From Tateyamaria omphalii (GTDB lineage Bacteria; Pseudomonadota; Alphaproteobacteria; Rhodobacterales; Rhodobacteraceae), in assembly GCF_014651375.1 (NCBI RefSeq), contig NZ_BMWT01000002.1, positions 315,477 through 379,476 on the forward strand: a DNA stretch of 64,000 nt, written 5' to 3'. Of the stretch, positions 10,401-17,842 are shown piece by piece (position 1 is the first letter of the stretch; every line of letters begins with the position of its first letter). The translations under genes were made by a program, and so were the position numbers. Below the pieces are notes generated by a model, which saw nothing but the letters and a program-made list of their open reading frames with translations, was not told the DNA's origin and searched no databases.

Positions 10401-10896
10401 GGGCAAGGTTGGCTGCCTGCTGCGTGGGCCCGGTCAGGTCCAGCCCGCCGGACAGAATGACCGACCCGTCAATCTCGCGTCGCAGGCTGGCAAACACACC
10501 CGACACTCCAATGTCAGTTGGGCGAAACTCTCCCCTTACGAGATCGGTGATGGACAACCCGATCCGCATCTCGGAAAAACCGACAATCTCATCACCGGCT
10601 GTGTTCAGCACCTGCACATTGCTCATGCGAACCCTGGGCTTGCTACTGTCTTCGACAATCAGGTCCAGCGCATCAAAGCGCAGCGACGCCGCGCCCAAAG
10701 CCTCTCCTGCCCGCACCTCGATCCGATCGCGCACCCAATTCGGCGCAGCGACCGGTCGTCCAATGAGCACGTAAATGGCTGCACCCAGAAGGACGGCAAA
10801 GAAAAGACTGAAAAACAGGCTCCCCAACCCAAGGCGGCGCCACAGGCTTTTTTTCCGCCGGGTGGGCGGTTCAGGGATCGGGTCGGCACTGCTCAT
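7477..10896 (-). CDS. YhdP/AsmA-like envelope protein, 1139 aa
   Basis: This is a very long protein with a short basic cytoplasmic N-terminus (PPTRRKKSLWRRLGLG), one membrane anchor at about residues 25-46, and over 1000 residues of beta-rich periplasmic sequence. The N-terminal third matches the DUF3971 type and the last about 250 residues match the AsmA C-terminal type (GGRLDMQGVISPLFLINGIG). Family members such as YhdP and TamB form grooves thought to carry phospholipid between inner and outer membranes. The C-terminal tail after about residue 1090 is proline-rich and charged. It is divergent from bcp and sits directly upstream of queA. Confidence 0.85.
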   Translation of the reverse strand: MSSADPIPEPPTRRKKSLWRRLGLGSLFFSLFFAVLLGAAIYVLIGRPVAAPNWVRDRIEVRAGEALGAASLRFDALDLIVEDSSKPRVRMSNVQVLNTAGDEIVGFSEMRIGLSITDLVRGEFRPTDIGVSGVFASLRREIDGSVILSGGLDLTGPTQQAANLALLIESVDELLTLPGLSALKSGDIQALTLRIEDVRSSRAWTIDGGRMRLSRDGDEVRITSDLALLSGGEDVATLEANYEGRVGQSAATFGVLVNDVDAGDIAVLAPPFEWLDVVRAPISGAVRGGVGADGSLDPLNVSLNIDAGVIQPTDATRPVPFQSARSYFSYDPGDTVLTFDELSVESAWITARIDGQAVLGLDDDGGLDDLVGQFRASALTANPDNLFPEPIEVEAAQLDFRLRLDPFRLDIGQALLQDQGQDLIARGALLAARDGWSYELDAQVAGMMPDRLLELWPDRYAPKARKWVLENLQDGYMRDVDVAVRDTPSTPTVAYAGFAYEDARVRYLKTLPPVEQARGSATLLDGRFVVAVDQGFVTAPLGGRINVSGSSFIIPDVRARDAVPAVVRLETDGTVTAGLSLLDLPPLNVMENAGLSPTLADGRLKAAGTLAFAMKKGLKPKDVEYDATGTARDVLSTTLIEGRRLAADTLRVVASQSRVEVSGVGTLDGVPFDAAWAQPLGRGSPQPSQVAGTIELSERTIDAFQLGLPAGLVTGRGTGDITIDLPAGDGVPSFALSTNLRGVRLSSPPLGWSKPASTAASLTLAGQLGPLPRVDRIALDAPGLQAEGAITFIPGGGLERASFSSVRVGSWMNGPVDLWGRGSGAAPAVEVRGGVLDLRAADFGGSGAGTGGQQGGGPLSLTLDRLQITDTIALNGVTGEFNMTRGLDGEFRARVNGGAVIRGQVLPQNGRSAIRITADDAGGVAASAGILKQARGGSLSLTLLPVGDAAFDGTLNVQETRVQDAPAIAALLNALSVVGLLEQMSGSGIHFQNVEASFRLTPSTMTLTQASATGPSMGLSMDGVYDVAGGRLDMQGVISPLFLINGIGGILAPRRGEGLIGFNYRLRGPAASPRVQVNPLSALTPGVFREIFRAPAPEVPRVEGEQVAPAVPEAFAPEDTGPSRAEQRRIERQKRIDER

Positions 10897-10968
10897 GTCT
10901 TTATTCTTGTCTGCCCAGCCCTATCATGCCAGTCACAACTTTCCCAAGTCTTATGAAAAGGCCGAAAC

Positions 10969-11430
10969 ATGCTCGATATCGCCTCACCTGCCCCTGACTT
11001 TACCCTTCCTGACAGCGACGGAAATGATGTGACTCTGTCGGCGATGCAAGGCGGTCCGATCGTGCTTTTTTTCTATCCGCGGGATGACACCTCGGTTTGC
11101 ACCAAGGAATCGATCGCCTTTTCCGAACACCTTGCCGACTTTGAAGCCGCCGGCGCGAAGGTTTTTGGAATTTCCAAGGACAGCGTCGCAAGCCATGCAA
11201 AATTCGCCAAGAAAAGAGAGCTGACGGTGACGCTTTTGTCGGATGAAAACGACTCGGTCTGCGAGGACTACGGCGTTTGGAAAGAAAAAAACATGTACGG
11301 TAGAAAGTACATGGGCATCGAGCGCACCACATACCTCATTGACGCAAACGGAAGTGTCGCAATGACCTGGCCAAAGGTAAAAGTACCCGGTCACGTCGAA
11401 GCGGTATTGGCCGCCGTTAAAGCCCTGTGA
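10969..11430 (+). CDS. bcp: Bcp/PrxQ-type thioredoxin-dependent peroxiredoxin, 153 aa
   Basis: The protein reduces hydroperoxides with a peroxidatic cysteine, here C44 in RDDTSVCTKE. The family often has a resolving Cys five residues later; this protein has Ile there (CTKESI). The only other cysteine visible is C98 in DSVCEDYGVW, so it either uses C98 or an external thiol. The length is normal for Bcp. Its stop overlaps the next start by 4 bp (GTGA), indicating translational coupling to the hydrolase and then to the DUF455 gene. Confidence 0.93.
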   Translation: MLDIASPAPDFTLPDSDGNDVTLSAMQGGPIVLFFYPRDDTSVCTKESIAFSEHLADFEAAGAKVFGISKDSVASHAKFAKKRELTVTLLSDENDSVCEDYGVWKEKNMYGRKYMGIERTTYLIDANGSVAMTWPKVKVPGHVEAVLAAVKAL

Positions 11431-12248
11431 CCGGGTGGCATCTGCCCGAACGCTTCCAGACGTCAGCGGGGTTTGTTGCCGCTGGTCGAACCGGCGCAGG
11501 CCCCGCTCTGGTGCTGGCCCATGGTTGGCCCTGGTCGTCCTTTTCCTGGCACCGCGTGATTGCACGCCTGTCGGAACAGTACACCGTGCACTGGTACGAT
11601 ATGCCGGATTTCGGCGCTTCGGAACATCGGGCGGACCGTCCGAGCGGGATTGACGCGCAAGCACAAGTCTTTGCCGAGATGCTCGACCATTTCGACCTGC
11701 GCGCGCCCATTGTGTGGGCGCATGATTTCGGCGGTGCGATCACATTGCGGGCGCATCTGATGGGCGGTGTCGACTATGCCCGTCTGGTGCTGATGAACGT
11801 GGTGATGATGCGCCCATGGGGTTCTGGCTTTTTCGATCATGTGAAACGCCACGTCGATGTGTTCTCTGCCGTGCCGCCGCACATACATCGCGGTATTGTC
11901 GAAGCGTATGTCGGCGGCGCTTTCGCAGATGGCATCGCCGGGGACGACATGGAGCAATTGGTGGCACCCTGGCTGGATGCTGAGGGTCAGATCGCGTTCT
12001 ACGGCCAGTTCGCGCAAGCGGATGAGGGACTTACCGCGGCGTTCGAGGAAAAGCTCGATCAGGTCAGATGCCCCGTTCACATCTTGTGGGGCGCCAACGA
12101 TCCATGGATACCCTTGGCCCGCGGGCGTGACTTGGCTTTGGCAATGAACCGCCCACCGATGACAGAACTGCCGGGACTGGGACATATGCCGCAACTCGAA
12201 AACGCCGATGCAACGCTCCGGGCCGCCCTGCCCGCCCTCGCCCCATGA
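11427..12248 (+). CDS. Alpha/beta hydrolase with Asp nucleophile (dehalogenase or epoxide-hydrolase type), 273 aa
   Basis: This is an alpha/beta-hydrolase-fold enzyme with the oxyanion-hole motif HGWPWSS at residues 32-38. The nucleophile elbow reads AHDFGGA with Asp100, not Ser, which is the signature of haloalkane/haloacetate dehalogenases and epoxide hydrolases. The catalytic His is in LGHMPQLEN near the C-terminus. The start codon is GTG, overlapping the bcp stop; its own stop overlaps the DUF455 ATG (ATGA). The substrate cannot be deduced, but an ester-cleaving role is less likely than C-halogen or epoxide chemistry. Confidence 0.85.
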   Translation: MTGWHLPERFQTSAGFVAAGRTGAGPALVLAHGWPWSSFSWHRVIARLSEQYTVHWYDMPDFGASEHRADRPSGIDAQAQVFAEMLDHFDLRAPIVWAHDFGGAITLRAHLMGGVDYARLVLMNVVMMRPWGSGFFDHVKRHVDVFSAVPPHIHRGIVEAYVGGAFADGIAGDDMEQLVAPWLDAEGQIAFYGQFAQADEGLTAAFEEKLDQVRCPVHILWGANDPWIPLARGRDLALAMNRPPMTELPGLGHMPQLENADATLRAALPALAP

Positions 12249-13054
12249 TGCCCCTTGCACAGATGGCCGAAGCCGTGCTGCGCACCGCAGACGGCCGAGA
12301 AAAGACGGCCCTGTCGCGTAAGCTGGCTGCCGAGTGGAAAACGGCACGGGCCGACGGGCGCACGCCCGATATCGGCACCGCCTCTCCGCCAACGCACCCG
12401 GCGCGACCATCCACACCCGAACTGCTCAGCCCCCGTGACGTACCGCGCCGCCGCCCCGGCAGCCCGCAGGGACGCATCGCGCTGCTGCACGCCGTGGCCC
12501 ATATCGAACTCAATGCCGTCGACCTGCACTGGGACATCATCGCCCGCTTCACCCATGTGCCCATGCCCATGGGGTTCTATGACGATTGGGTGAAGGCGGC
12601 GGACGAAGAATCCAAACACTTCAACCTGATGTGCGACTGCCTCGAAGAGCTGGGCAGCCACTACGGTGCCCTTCCAGCTCATGCGGGCATGTGGCGCGCT
12701 GCCGAAGATACGGCAGAGGATTTCATGGGACGGCTGGCGGTTGTCCCCATGGTGCTCGAAGCCCGCGGGCTCGACGTGACGCCGGGCATGATCGACATCT
12801 TCCGCAAGGCGAAGCTCGACAGCGCCGTCGCCGCCCTCGAAACCATCTATTCCGAGGAAGTGGCCCATGTCGCTTACGGGTCGAAATGGTTCCATTTCCT
12901 GTGTGGCCGCGACAACCTCGACCCAAAGGACGCATTCCACGATCTGGTGCAACGTTACTTCCACAGCCCCCTCAAACCACCCTTCAACGAAGAGAAAAGA
13001 GCCGAGGCCGGCCTGCCCCCTGATTTCTACTGGCCGCTTGCGATAACAGACTGA
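12245..13054 (+). CDS. DUF455 family ferritin-like protein, 269 aa
   Basis: The segment LHAVAHIELNAVDLHWD, then KAADEESKHFNLMCDCLEEL and later EEVAHVAYGSKWF, provides repeated Glu/His positions typical of the ferritin-like di-iron fold of DUF455. No enzymatic role is established for the family; some relatives act as tRNA-hydroxylase-like oxygenases, so an oxidative function is possible. The N-terminal 80 residues are Pro/Arg-rich. It is the third gene of a tightly overlapped bcp - hydrolase - DUF455 unit, with ATGA overlap on its 5' side. Confidence 0.85.
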   Translation: MMPLAQMAEAVLRTADGREKTALSRKLAAEWKTARADGRTPDIGTASPPTHPARPSTPELLSPRDVPRRRPGSPQGRIALLHAVAHIELNAVDLHWDIIARFTHVPMPMGFYDDWVKAADEESKHFNLMCDCLEELGSHYGALPAHAGMWRAAEDTAEDFMGRLAVVPMVLEARGLDVTPGMIDIFRKAKLDSAVAALETIYSEEVAHVAYGSKWFHFLCGRDNLDPKDAFHDLVQRYFHSPLKPPFNEEKRAEAGLPPDFYWPLAITD

Positions 13055-13190
13055 TCCGTATGGAAATCATGCGCGGTTTTTCGCCAATTTGATACATTTC
13101 GGCACCGGTTTCGCTCAGAACGTAGCGTGAGACTTGCCGCCAAAGCGGTGTGACTTTATGCACAGGCGCTAAGGCGTTGTGTTTGGGGAT

Positions 13191-14564
13191 ATGAACGCCG
13201 TTGTGGGATGGGAACAAATAGGGACGAGCGTTTTGCGGACACGCCTCGGCATCAAGTGGCACGGACTTCTGGAAAAGTACTTTCCCGAACGCCGCGTCTT
13301 TCTCAAGTCAGACAATGATACGCGCTTCATCCGGCTTCGGCCTGGCACACAGCTGCTCGCCTTCGCGGGCAGTTCTTTTGTTGTGGCCTGGGCCATCGTC
13401 GCAACGGCCATCCTGCTCATGGACAGTATCGGGTCGGGCAATTTCCGCGAACAGGCCAAACGCGATCAAAGCACCTATCAGGCCCGCCTGAATGATCTCG
13501 CCGGGCAACGCGATGCCCGGGCCGAAGAAGCATTGGCCGCGCAAAACCGGTTCAACGCGGCGCTCGAACAGATCTCGGTGATGCAGTCGGAACTGCTGTC
13601 GTCAGAAACGCGCCGCCGCGAATTGGAAACCGGGATCGAAGTCATACAGGCCACTCTTCGCGGGACGATGAAGGACCGTGAAGCTGCGCGCGAACAACTC
13701 GCAGCGCTTCAGGATCAAGTGGAGACCGGTGGGGCAGGCACAGCACTTGCCGCAAACGCTGGTGGCGCACCCATGGATTTTGTGGCCGACGCACTGGCCA
13801 AAACTGCCGCTGAACGGGACAAGATCGAACAAGATGCCCAAGACGCGCTGCTCGCCGCCGACGAAATGGCGACAGAAATCGCGCTGATGCGCGAACAGAA
13901 CGACCAGATTTTCCGCCAGTTGGAAGAAGCGATGACAGTCTCTGTCGCGCCACTGGACAAGATGTTCCGCGCAGCAGGTATGCCAACAGACCGGATCATC
14001 AACCAGGTTCGTCGCGGCTATTCTGGTCAGGGCGGTCCACTGACGCCTCTGTCCTTCTCGACCCGCGGTGAAGAACCCAGCCCCGACACTCTGCGCGCCA
14101 ACCGTCTGCTCAACCAGATGGACACGCTGAACCTTTACCGGATCGCCGCGCAAAAGGCGCCCTTTGCCACACCGGTCAAGGACGCGTTCCGATTCACCTC
14201 CGGCTTCGGATTCCGCCGCGATCCCAAAACAGGCGGTCGCCGCATGCACAGAGGCGTGGACTTCGCCGCATCGGTCGGCACGCCACTCTATGCCACGGCG
14301 GACGGTGTAGTCACCCACGCAGGCTGGCAATCAGGCTATGGCCGACTTGTCAAAATTCAACATGAATTCGGAATAGAGACCCGCTACGCGCACCTTTCGA
14401 AACTGCGTGTGAAAGTTGGTCAAAAGGTCTCGCGCGGGGATCGTATTGGTGATATGGGAGCCTCTGGACGGGTAACCGGCGTGCATCTGCACTACGAAGT
14501 CCGCGTCGGCGGAAAAGCCGTCAACCCGATGATCTATATCAAGGCAGCCAACGATGTTTTCTAA
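13191..14564 (+). CDS. M23 family murein peptidase with coiled-coil region, 457 aa
   Basis: The C-terminal domain carries the M23 zinc ligands: H353 and the following Asp in HRGVDFA, and the HLHYE motif (H432/H434). M23 enzymes cut peptidoglycan cross-bridges or, when inactive, activate amidases. One membrane segment at about residues 60-80 is followed by about 170 residues of coiled coil, so the peptidase faces the periplasm. The start is uncertain: ATG at 13191 is given, but a TTG at 13233 would give the N-terminus LRTRLGIKWHGLLEKYFPERR, which I recall as usual for these roseobacterial proteins. It overlaps the bactofilin gene by 11 bp, the common peptidase-bactofilin pairing in cell-shape control. 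Confidence 0.88.
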   Translation: MNAVVGWEQIGTSVLRTRLGIKWHGLLEKYFPERRVFLKSDNDTRFIRLRPGTQLLAFAGSSFVVAWAIVATAILLMDSIGSGNFREQAKRDQSTYQARLNDLAGQRDARAEEALAAQNRFNAALEQISVMQSELLSSETRRRELETGIEVIQATLRGTMKDREAAREQLAALQDQVETGGAGTALAANAGGAPMDFVADALAKTAAERDKIEQDAQDALLAADEMATEIALMREQNDQIFRQLEEAMTVSVAPLDKMFRAAGMPTDRIINQVRRGYSGQGGPLTPLSFSTRGEEPSPDTLRANRLLNQMDTLNLYRIAAQKAPFATPVKDAFRFTSGFGFRRDPKTGGRRMHRGVDFAASVGTPLYATADGVVTHAGWQSGYGRLVKIQHEFGIETRYAHLSKLRVKVGQKVSRGDRIGDMGASGRVTGVHLHYEVRVGGKAVNPMIYIKAANDVF

Positions 14565-15063
14565 GAGCAAAATCAACGAACCTGGCCCCAACACAGATGC
14601 GGCCAAGCCCGCGGCACCGGCCGCCCCTGCCCCCGCAGCGCCCAAGCAAAGCGAATTCAAGGCCAGCGCGCCCAAGGCGAAACCGCCCGCCTCGCTTCTG
14701 TCGGCAGACCTGCATATCACGGGCAACATGAAGACAACCGGCGACATCCAGGTTGAAGGCACGGTCGAAGGCGACATTCGCGCCCACCTGCTGACGATTG
14801 GTGAAAGCGCCACGATCAAGGGCGAGGTCGTCGCGGACGACGTCGTTATCAACGGCCGCATCGTGGGCCGTGTCCGTGGCCTGAAAGTGCGCCTGACGTC
14901 GACCGCACGGGTCGAAGGTGACATCATTCACAAGACCATCGCCATCGAAAGCGGCGCCCACTTCGAGGGATCCGTGCAGCGTCAGGACGACCCCCTGAAC
15001 GCAGGCGGGAACAAGCCGAAGGCACCACAACAGCCAGCGCCAGCGCCGCAAAACAACGGCTAA
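14554..15063 (+). CDS. Bactofilin (polymer-forming cytoskeletal protein), 169 aa
   Basis: The central region from about residue 48 to 135 has the glycine/hydrophobic beta-helix pattern of bactofilins (ITGNMKTTGDIQVEGTVEGD, then IGESATIKGEVVADDVVING). The flanks are low-complexity Ala/Pro and should be disordered. Bactofilins polymerise without nucleotide into membrane-associated filaments and often scaffold M23 peptidases. The upstream M23 gene overlaps this start by 11 bp, so the two are co-translated. A strong terminator hairpin follows 22 bp after the stop, inside the reading frame annotated for the next gene. Confidence 0.93.
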   Translation: MFSKSKINEPGPNTDAAKPAAPAAPAPAAPKQSEFKASAPKAKPPASLLSADLHITGNMKTTGDIQVEGTVEGDIRAHLLTIGESATIKGEVVADDVVINGRIVGRVRGLKVRLTSTARVEGDIIHKTIAIESGAHFEGSVQRQDDPLNAGGNKPKAPQQPAPAPQNNG

Positions 15064-15075
15064 GGTCTTTTTCAC

Positions 15076-16542
15076 ATGACAGATAAACGGGCGCCCCAGA
15101 CCACTGCGGCGCCCGTTTTTCATCCTGGGTTCTGCGCAGAACGCAGCCGCCCCTACATCCTTGTCGCTGCGGTCCTCGCCTCTGCCCTTGGCATCATCGA
15201 CAGCACCGTTGTGGCTATCGCCCTGCCCGCCATGCGCGACAGCCTTGGCGCGGGACTGGTACAGGCGCAATGGATTCACAACGCCTATATGCTGACTCTT
15301 GCGGCCCTGATCCTCGTCGGTGGCGCCATGGGCGATCGCTTTGGACTGGGCCGCGTCTTCGGGTTTGGCATCGCCCTTTTTGTCGTGGCGTCGATGTTCT
15401 GCGCTTTGGCGCCCACGCCGCTCTTCATGATCATCGCCCGCGCGGTGCAGGGCGTTGGTGCGGCCATCATGGTGCCTGGCTCACTCGCCTTGATCGCACG
15501 CGCCTACCCGCGCGAGAGCCGGGGGCGTGCCATTGGAACTTGGGCGTCCGCCTCGGCGATCACCACTGCCGCGGGTCCGATCATCGGCGGGTTGACCCTG
15601 ACCATCGGCGGGCCGGATATGTGGCGCTGGATCTTTGCCATAAACCTGCCATTCGGTGCCCTGGCCCTTTACCTTCTCTACCGCCATCTGGGCGATGACC
15701 CAGTCAAAGACGACGCCCGTGTTGACGTGCCCGGCGCAGTGACGGCAACTGTCGCGCTGCTCTCAATTGCATGGGGCCTCACTTCGCTTGATCACGGTGG
15801 CGACGCGACGCTTTGGTTGATCGGTGGCACGATGATGCTGGTGGTTTTCCTTTGGACCCAAATGCGCAGCGACCACCCGATGATGCCGCTCACACTCTTC
15901 GCCTCCCGCCCGTTCTCTGCGGCGAATGCGCTGACGTTCACGCTATACTCCGCGCTGTCGATGATGTTCTTCTTCATGCCGATGACCTTCATCGCGGGCT
16001 GGGGCCTGACCGAGATAGAGGCGTCCGCAGCGTTCGCACCCATGTCGGTGTTCATTTCGCTCCTGTCTTCCCATGCGGGCAAATTGGCCGACCGGATCGG
16101 TCCTGCGCCGCTGCTTATGGGTGGCTCTCTTGTCGTTGCTACGGGCTACGCGGCCATGGCGTTCCTCGCGCCGTATCAGAATTTCTGGGGCCACATCCTG
16201 CCAGCCATGTGTCTGGTGGGCCTTGGTATGGCAGCCGTTGTGGCTCCGCTCTCAACCTCCATCATGACAGCCATCGACGAAACACAATCCGGCACCGCAT
16301 CGGGCATCAACAACGCCGTGACGCGCATGGCGGGCCTCATCTCGGTGGCAGCGGTCGGTGGGTTTGTTGCCGCGCTCTATACAAGCGCAGGCGGGACTGC
16401 CAGCTTCGGGATCGAGAGTGATACAGCGGGCCACGGTGCGGCCATGACAACGGCGTTTACAGGGCTCGCTTGGATCGCCACAGGCCTTGCGGTCATCAGC
16501 GCAGGGCTCGGCTGGCTGACCCGAAGTGTAAACGGAAATTAA
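15076..16542 (+). CDS. MFS drug exporter, DHA2-type with 14 predicted helices, up to 488 aa
   Basis: The sequence SALGIIDSTVVAIALPAM is the DHA2 motif of TM1 with its conserved Asp, and MGDRFGLGRVFGFG is motif A after TM2. The length (about 470-490) and about 14 hydrophobic segments fit H+-coupled multidrug exporters of the EmrB/QacA group. The first in-frame ATG (15076) precedes a strong terminator hairpin, so codons 4-15 encode the hairpin. Either the mRNA starts inside the frame and translation begins later, at an alternative start before RPYILVAAVL, or the gene is attenuated. The C-terminus ends shortly after TM14. Confidence 0.88.
   Translation: MTDKRAPQTTAAPVFHPGFCAERSRPYILVAAVLASALGIIDSTVVAIALPAMRDSLGAGLVQAQWIHNAYMLTLAALILVGGAMGDRFGLGRVFGFGIALFVVASMFCALAPTPLFMIIARAVQGVGAAIMVPGSLALIARAYPRESRGRAIGTWASASAITTAAGPIIGGLTLTIGGPDMWRWIFAINLPFGALALYLLYRHLGDDPVKDDARVDVPGAVTATVALLSIAWGLTSLDHGGDATLWLIGGTMMLVVFLWTQMRSDHPMMPLTLFASRPFSAANALTFTLYSALSMMFFFMPMTFIAGWGLTEIEASAAFAPMSVFISLLSSHAGKLADRIGPAPLLMGGSLVVATGYAAMAFLAPYQNFWGHILPAMCLVGLGMAAVVAPLSTSIMTAIDETQSGTASGINNAVTRMAGLISVAAVGGFVAALYTSAGGTASFGIESDTAGHGAAMTTAFTGLAWIATGLAVISAGLGWLTRSVNGN
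15085..15120 (+). terminator. Terminator of the bactofilin gene, lying inside the next reading frame
   Basis: The 11-bp perfect stem AAACGGGCGCC (15085-15095) / GGCGCCCGTTT (15108-15118) closes a 12-nt loop and ends in TTTTT. It starts 21 nt after the bactofilin stop and falls in codons 4-15 of the MFS frame if that begins at 15076. Confidence 0.8.
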
Positions 16543-16593
16543 CTTTTAACCACTTTTCAATCGTTGAAGATTGCGGGTTAAATCACTGCTCCA

Positions 16594-16624
16594 AAAGCAA
16601 AAAGGGCGCACTTAAAGTGCGCCC
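16594..16624 (-). terminator. Terminator between convergent MFS and cyclophilin genes
   Basis: The perfect 10-bp arms GGGCGCACTT (16604-16613) and AAGTGCGCCC (16615-16624) fold with a short loop. On the minus strand the stem is followed by TTTTTGCTTTT, so it terminates the cyclophilin operon. Confidence 0.75.
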
Positions 16625-16631
16625 CTTCAAC

Positions 16632-16649
16632 CTGTCCCCGCGGGGACAG
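16632..16649. repeat. 18-bp perfect palindrome, dispersed type
   Basis: CTGTCCCCGCGGGGACAG has no spacer and lies just 3' of the exported cyclophilin gene. Its 16-bp core TGTCCCCGCGGGGACA recurs at the centre of a 28-bp palindrome at 39469-39496, next to the GTA promoter region. Confidence 0.7.
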
Positions 16650-16653
16650 ATTT

Positions 16654-17214
16654 TTAGTCGGTAACAGACACCTTGGTCATCACGTCCGGCGCCCCTTCGA
16701 TCGCACCCGACCGCGGGTGCCCCCGCTTGATCTGGTCCAGCACCTCAAGCCCCGAGGTCACACGGCCCACAACGGTATATTGGCCATCCAGAAACGGCCC
16801 CGGTTGGAACATGATAAAGAACTGGCTGTTGGCACTGTTCGGGTTTTGCGAGCGGGCCATGCCCACCACGCCGCGATCAAAAGTGATGTCCGAAAACTCC
16901 GCAGGCAGGTCCGGCTGATCAGAGCCTCCGGTCCCGGCACGACGGCCATCATAGTCACCGCTCGTGTCCCCGAACTGCACGTCACCGGTCTGCGCCATGA
17001 AGCCGTCGATCACCCGGTGGAAGGCCACCCCGTCATACTCACCACCCTCGGCCAATGCCGTGATGCGCGCGACGTGTTGCGGCGCCGTGTCTTCGAGCAG
17101 GTCGATGGCGATGGTGCCATTGGCCTCACCGCTCACCGTGATCTCGAGACCCGACGCAAGGGCTGTCCCCGCCGGGACGGCAAGTGCTGCGGCGGCGATC
17201 AGGTTACGCCACAT
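16654..17214 (-). CDS. Periplasmic cyclophilin-type peptidyl-prolyl isomerase, 186 aa
   Basis: The catalytic core FHRVIDGFMAQTGDVQFG and NSQFFIMFQPGPFLDGQYTVVGRV are the cyclophilin signatures, so it isomerises X-Pro bonds. The first about 20 residues (MWRNLIAAAALAVPAGTALA) form a signal peptide, placing it in the periplasm. The start lies 11 nt inside the preceding cyclophilin gene, so the pair is translationally coupled. It is a paralogue of that gene with an export signal added. Compared with the cytosolic copy it has a short extra DTSGDYDGRRAG loop. Confidence 0.93.
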   Translation of the reverse strand: MWRNLIAAAALAVPAGTALASGLEITVSGEANGTIAIDLLEDTAPQHVARITALAEGGEYDGVAFHRVIDGFMAQTGDVQFGDTSGDYDGRRAGTGGSDQPDLPAEFSDITFDRGVVGMARSQNPNSANSQFFIMFQPGPFLDGQYTVVGRVTSGLEVLDQIKRGHPRSGAIEGAPDVMTKVSVTD

Positions 17215-17713
17215 CGGCGGCCACCTTCACGCTGATCATCCGGTCAGGCTCGGCAGGTGGCTCGCCACGCGTGATCGCATCGACGTGTTCCATGCCCGAC
17301 GTCACCTGGCCGTAGACGGTGTACTGCCCGTTCAGGAAATCATTGTCCTTGAAGTTGATGAAGAACTGGCTGTTCGCGCTGTCAGGGTTGGCCGAACGTG
17401 CAGCACCCAGCGACCCACGGGCGTGCGGGATCTTGGAGAACTCGGCTGGCAGGTCCGGCTTGTCCGACCCGCCTGTGCCCGCCATGCGGATGTTGAACCC
17501 GTCTTCCATGTCGCCGTGCTGCACATCGCCGGTCTGCGCCATGAAGCCGTCGATCACCCGGTGAAACGCGACGTTGTCATACTCGCCTGCCCGTGCGAGC
17601 TCTTTCATCCGCTCCACGTGCTTCGGGGCCACGTCGGGCAGCAGTTGAATCGTGACAGTGCCGCCTTTGAGTTCCATCAGGATCGTGTTTTCTGGGTCTT
17701 TGATCTCGGCCAT
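17204..17713 (-). CDS. ppiB: Cytosolic cyclophilin-type peptidyl-prolyl isomerase, 169 aa
   Basis: This is a leaderless cyclophilin with FHRVIDGFMAQTGDVQHG and NSQFFINFKDNDFLNGQYTV, the substrate-binding and catalytic segments of the family. It starts MAEIKDPENTILMELKGG, with no signal peptide. It is divergent from pgk, with about 130 bp between the two starts, and overlaps the exported paralogue downstream by 11 bp. The pair looks like a tandem duplication that has split between compartments. Confidence 0.93.
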   Translation of the reverse strand: MAEIKDPENTILMELKGGTVTIQLLPDVAPKHVERMKELARAGEYDNVAFHRVIDGFMAQTGDVQHGDMEDGFNIRMAGTGGSDKPDLPAEFSKIPHARGSLGAARSANPDSANSQFFINFKDNDFLNGQYTVYGQVTSGMEHVDAITRGEPPAEPDRMISVKVAADVA

Positions 17714-17842
17714 GTGTGCCTCTTTCCATTTGGTTTGGGCATCTACCTAAGCCGGTGGGCACGCAGGGACAAGTCACCCGGTTGACCCGAGCTGCATTTG
17801 CCGCGATGCAAGGGCCAACGCAGAGGCAAAGGAGTGTGCGAC

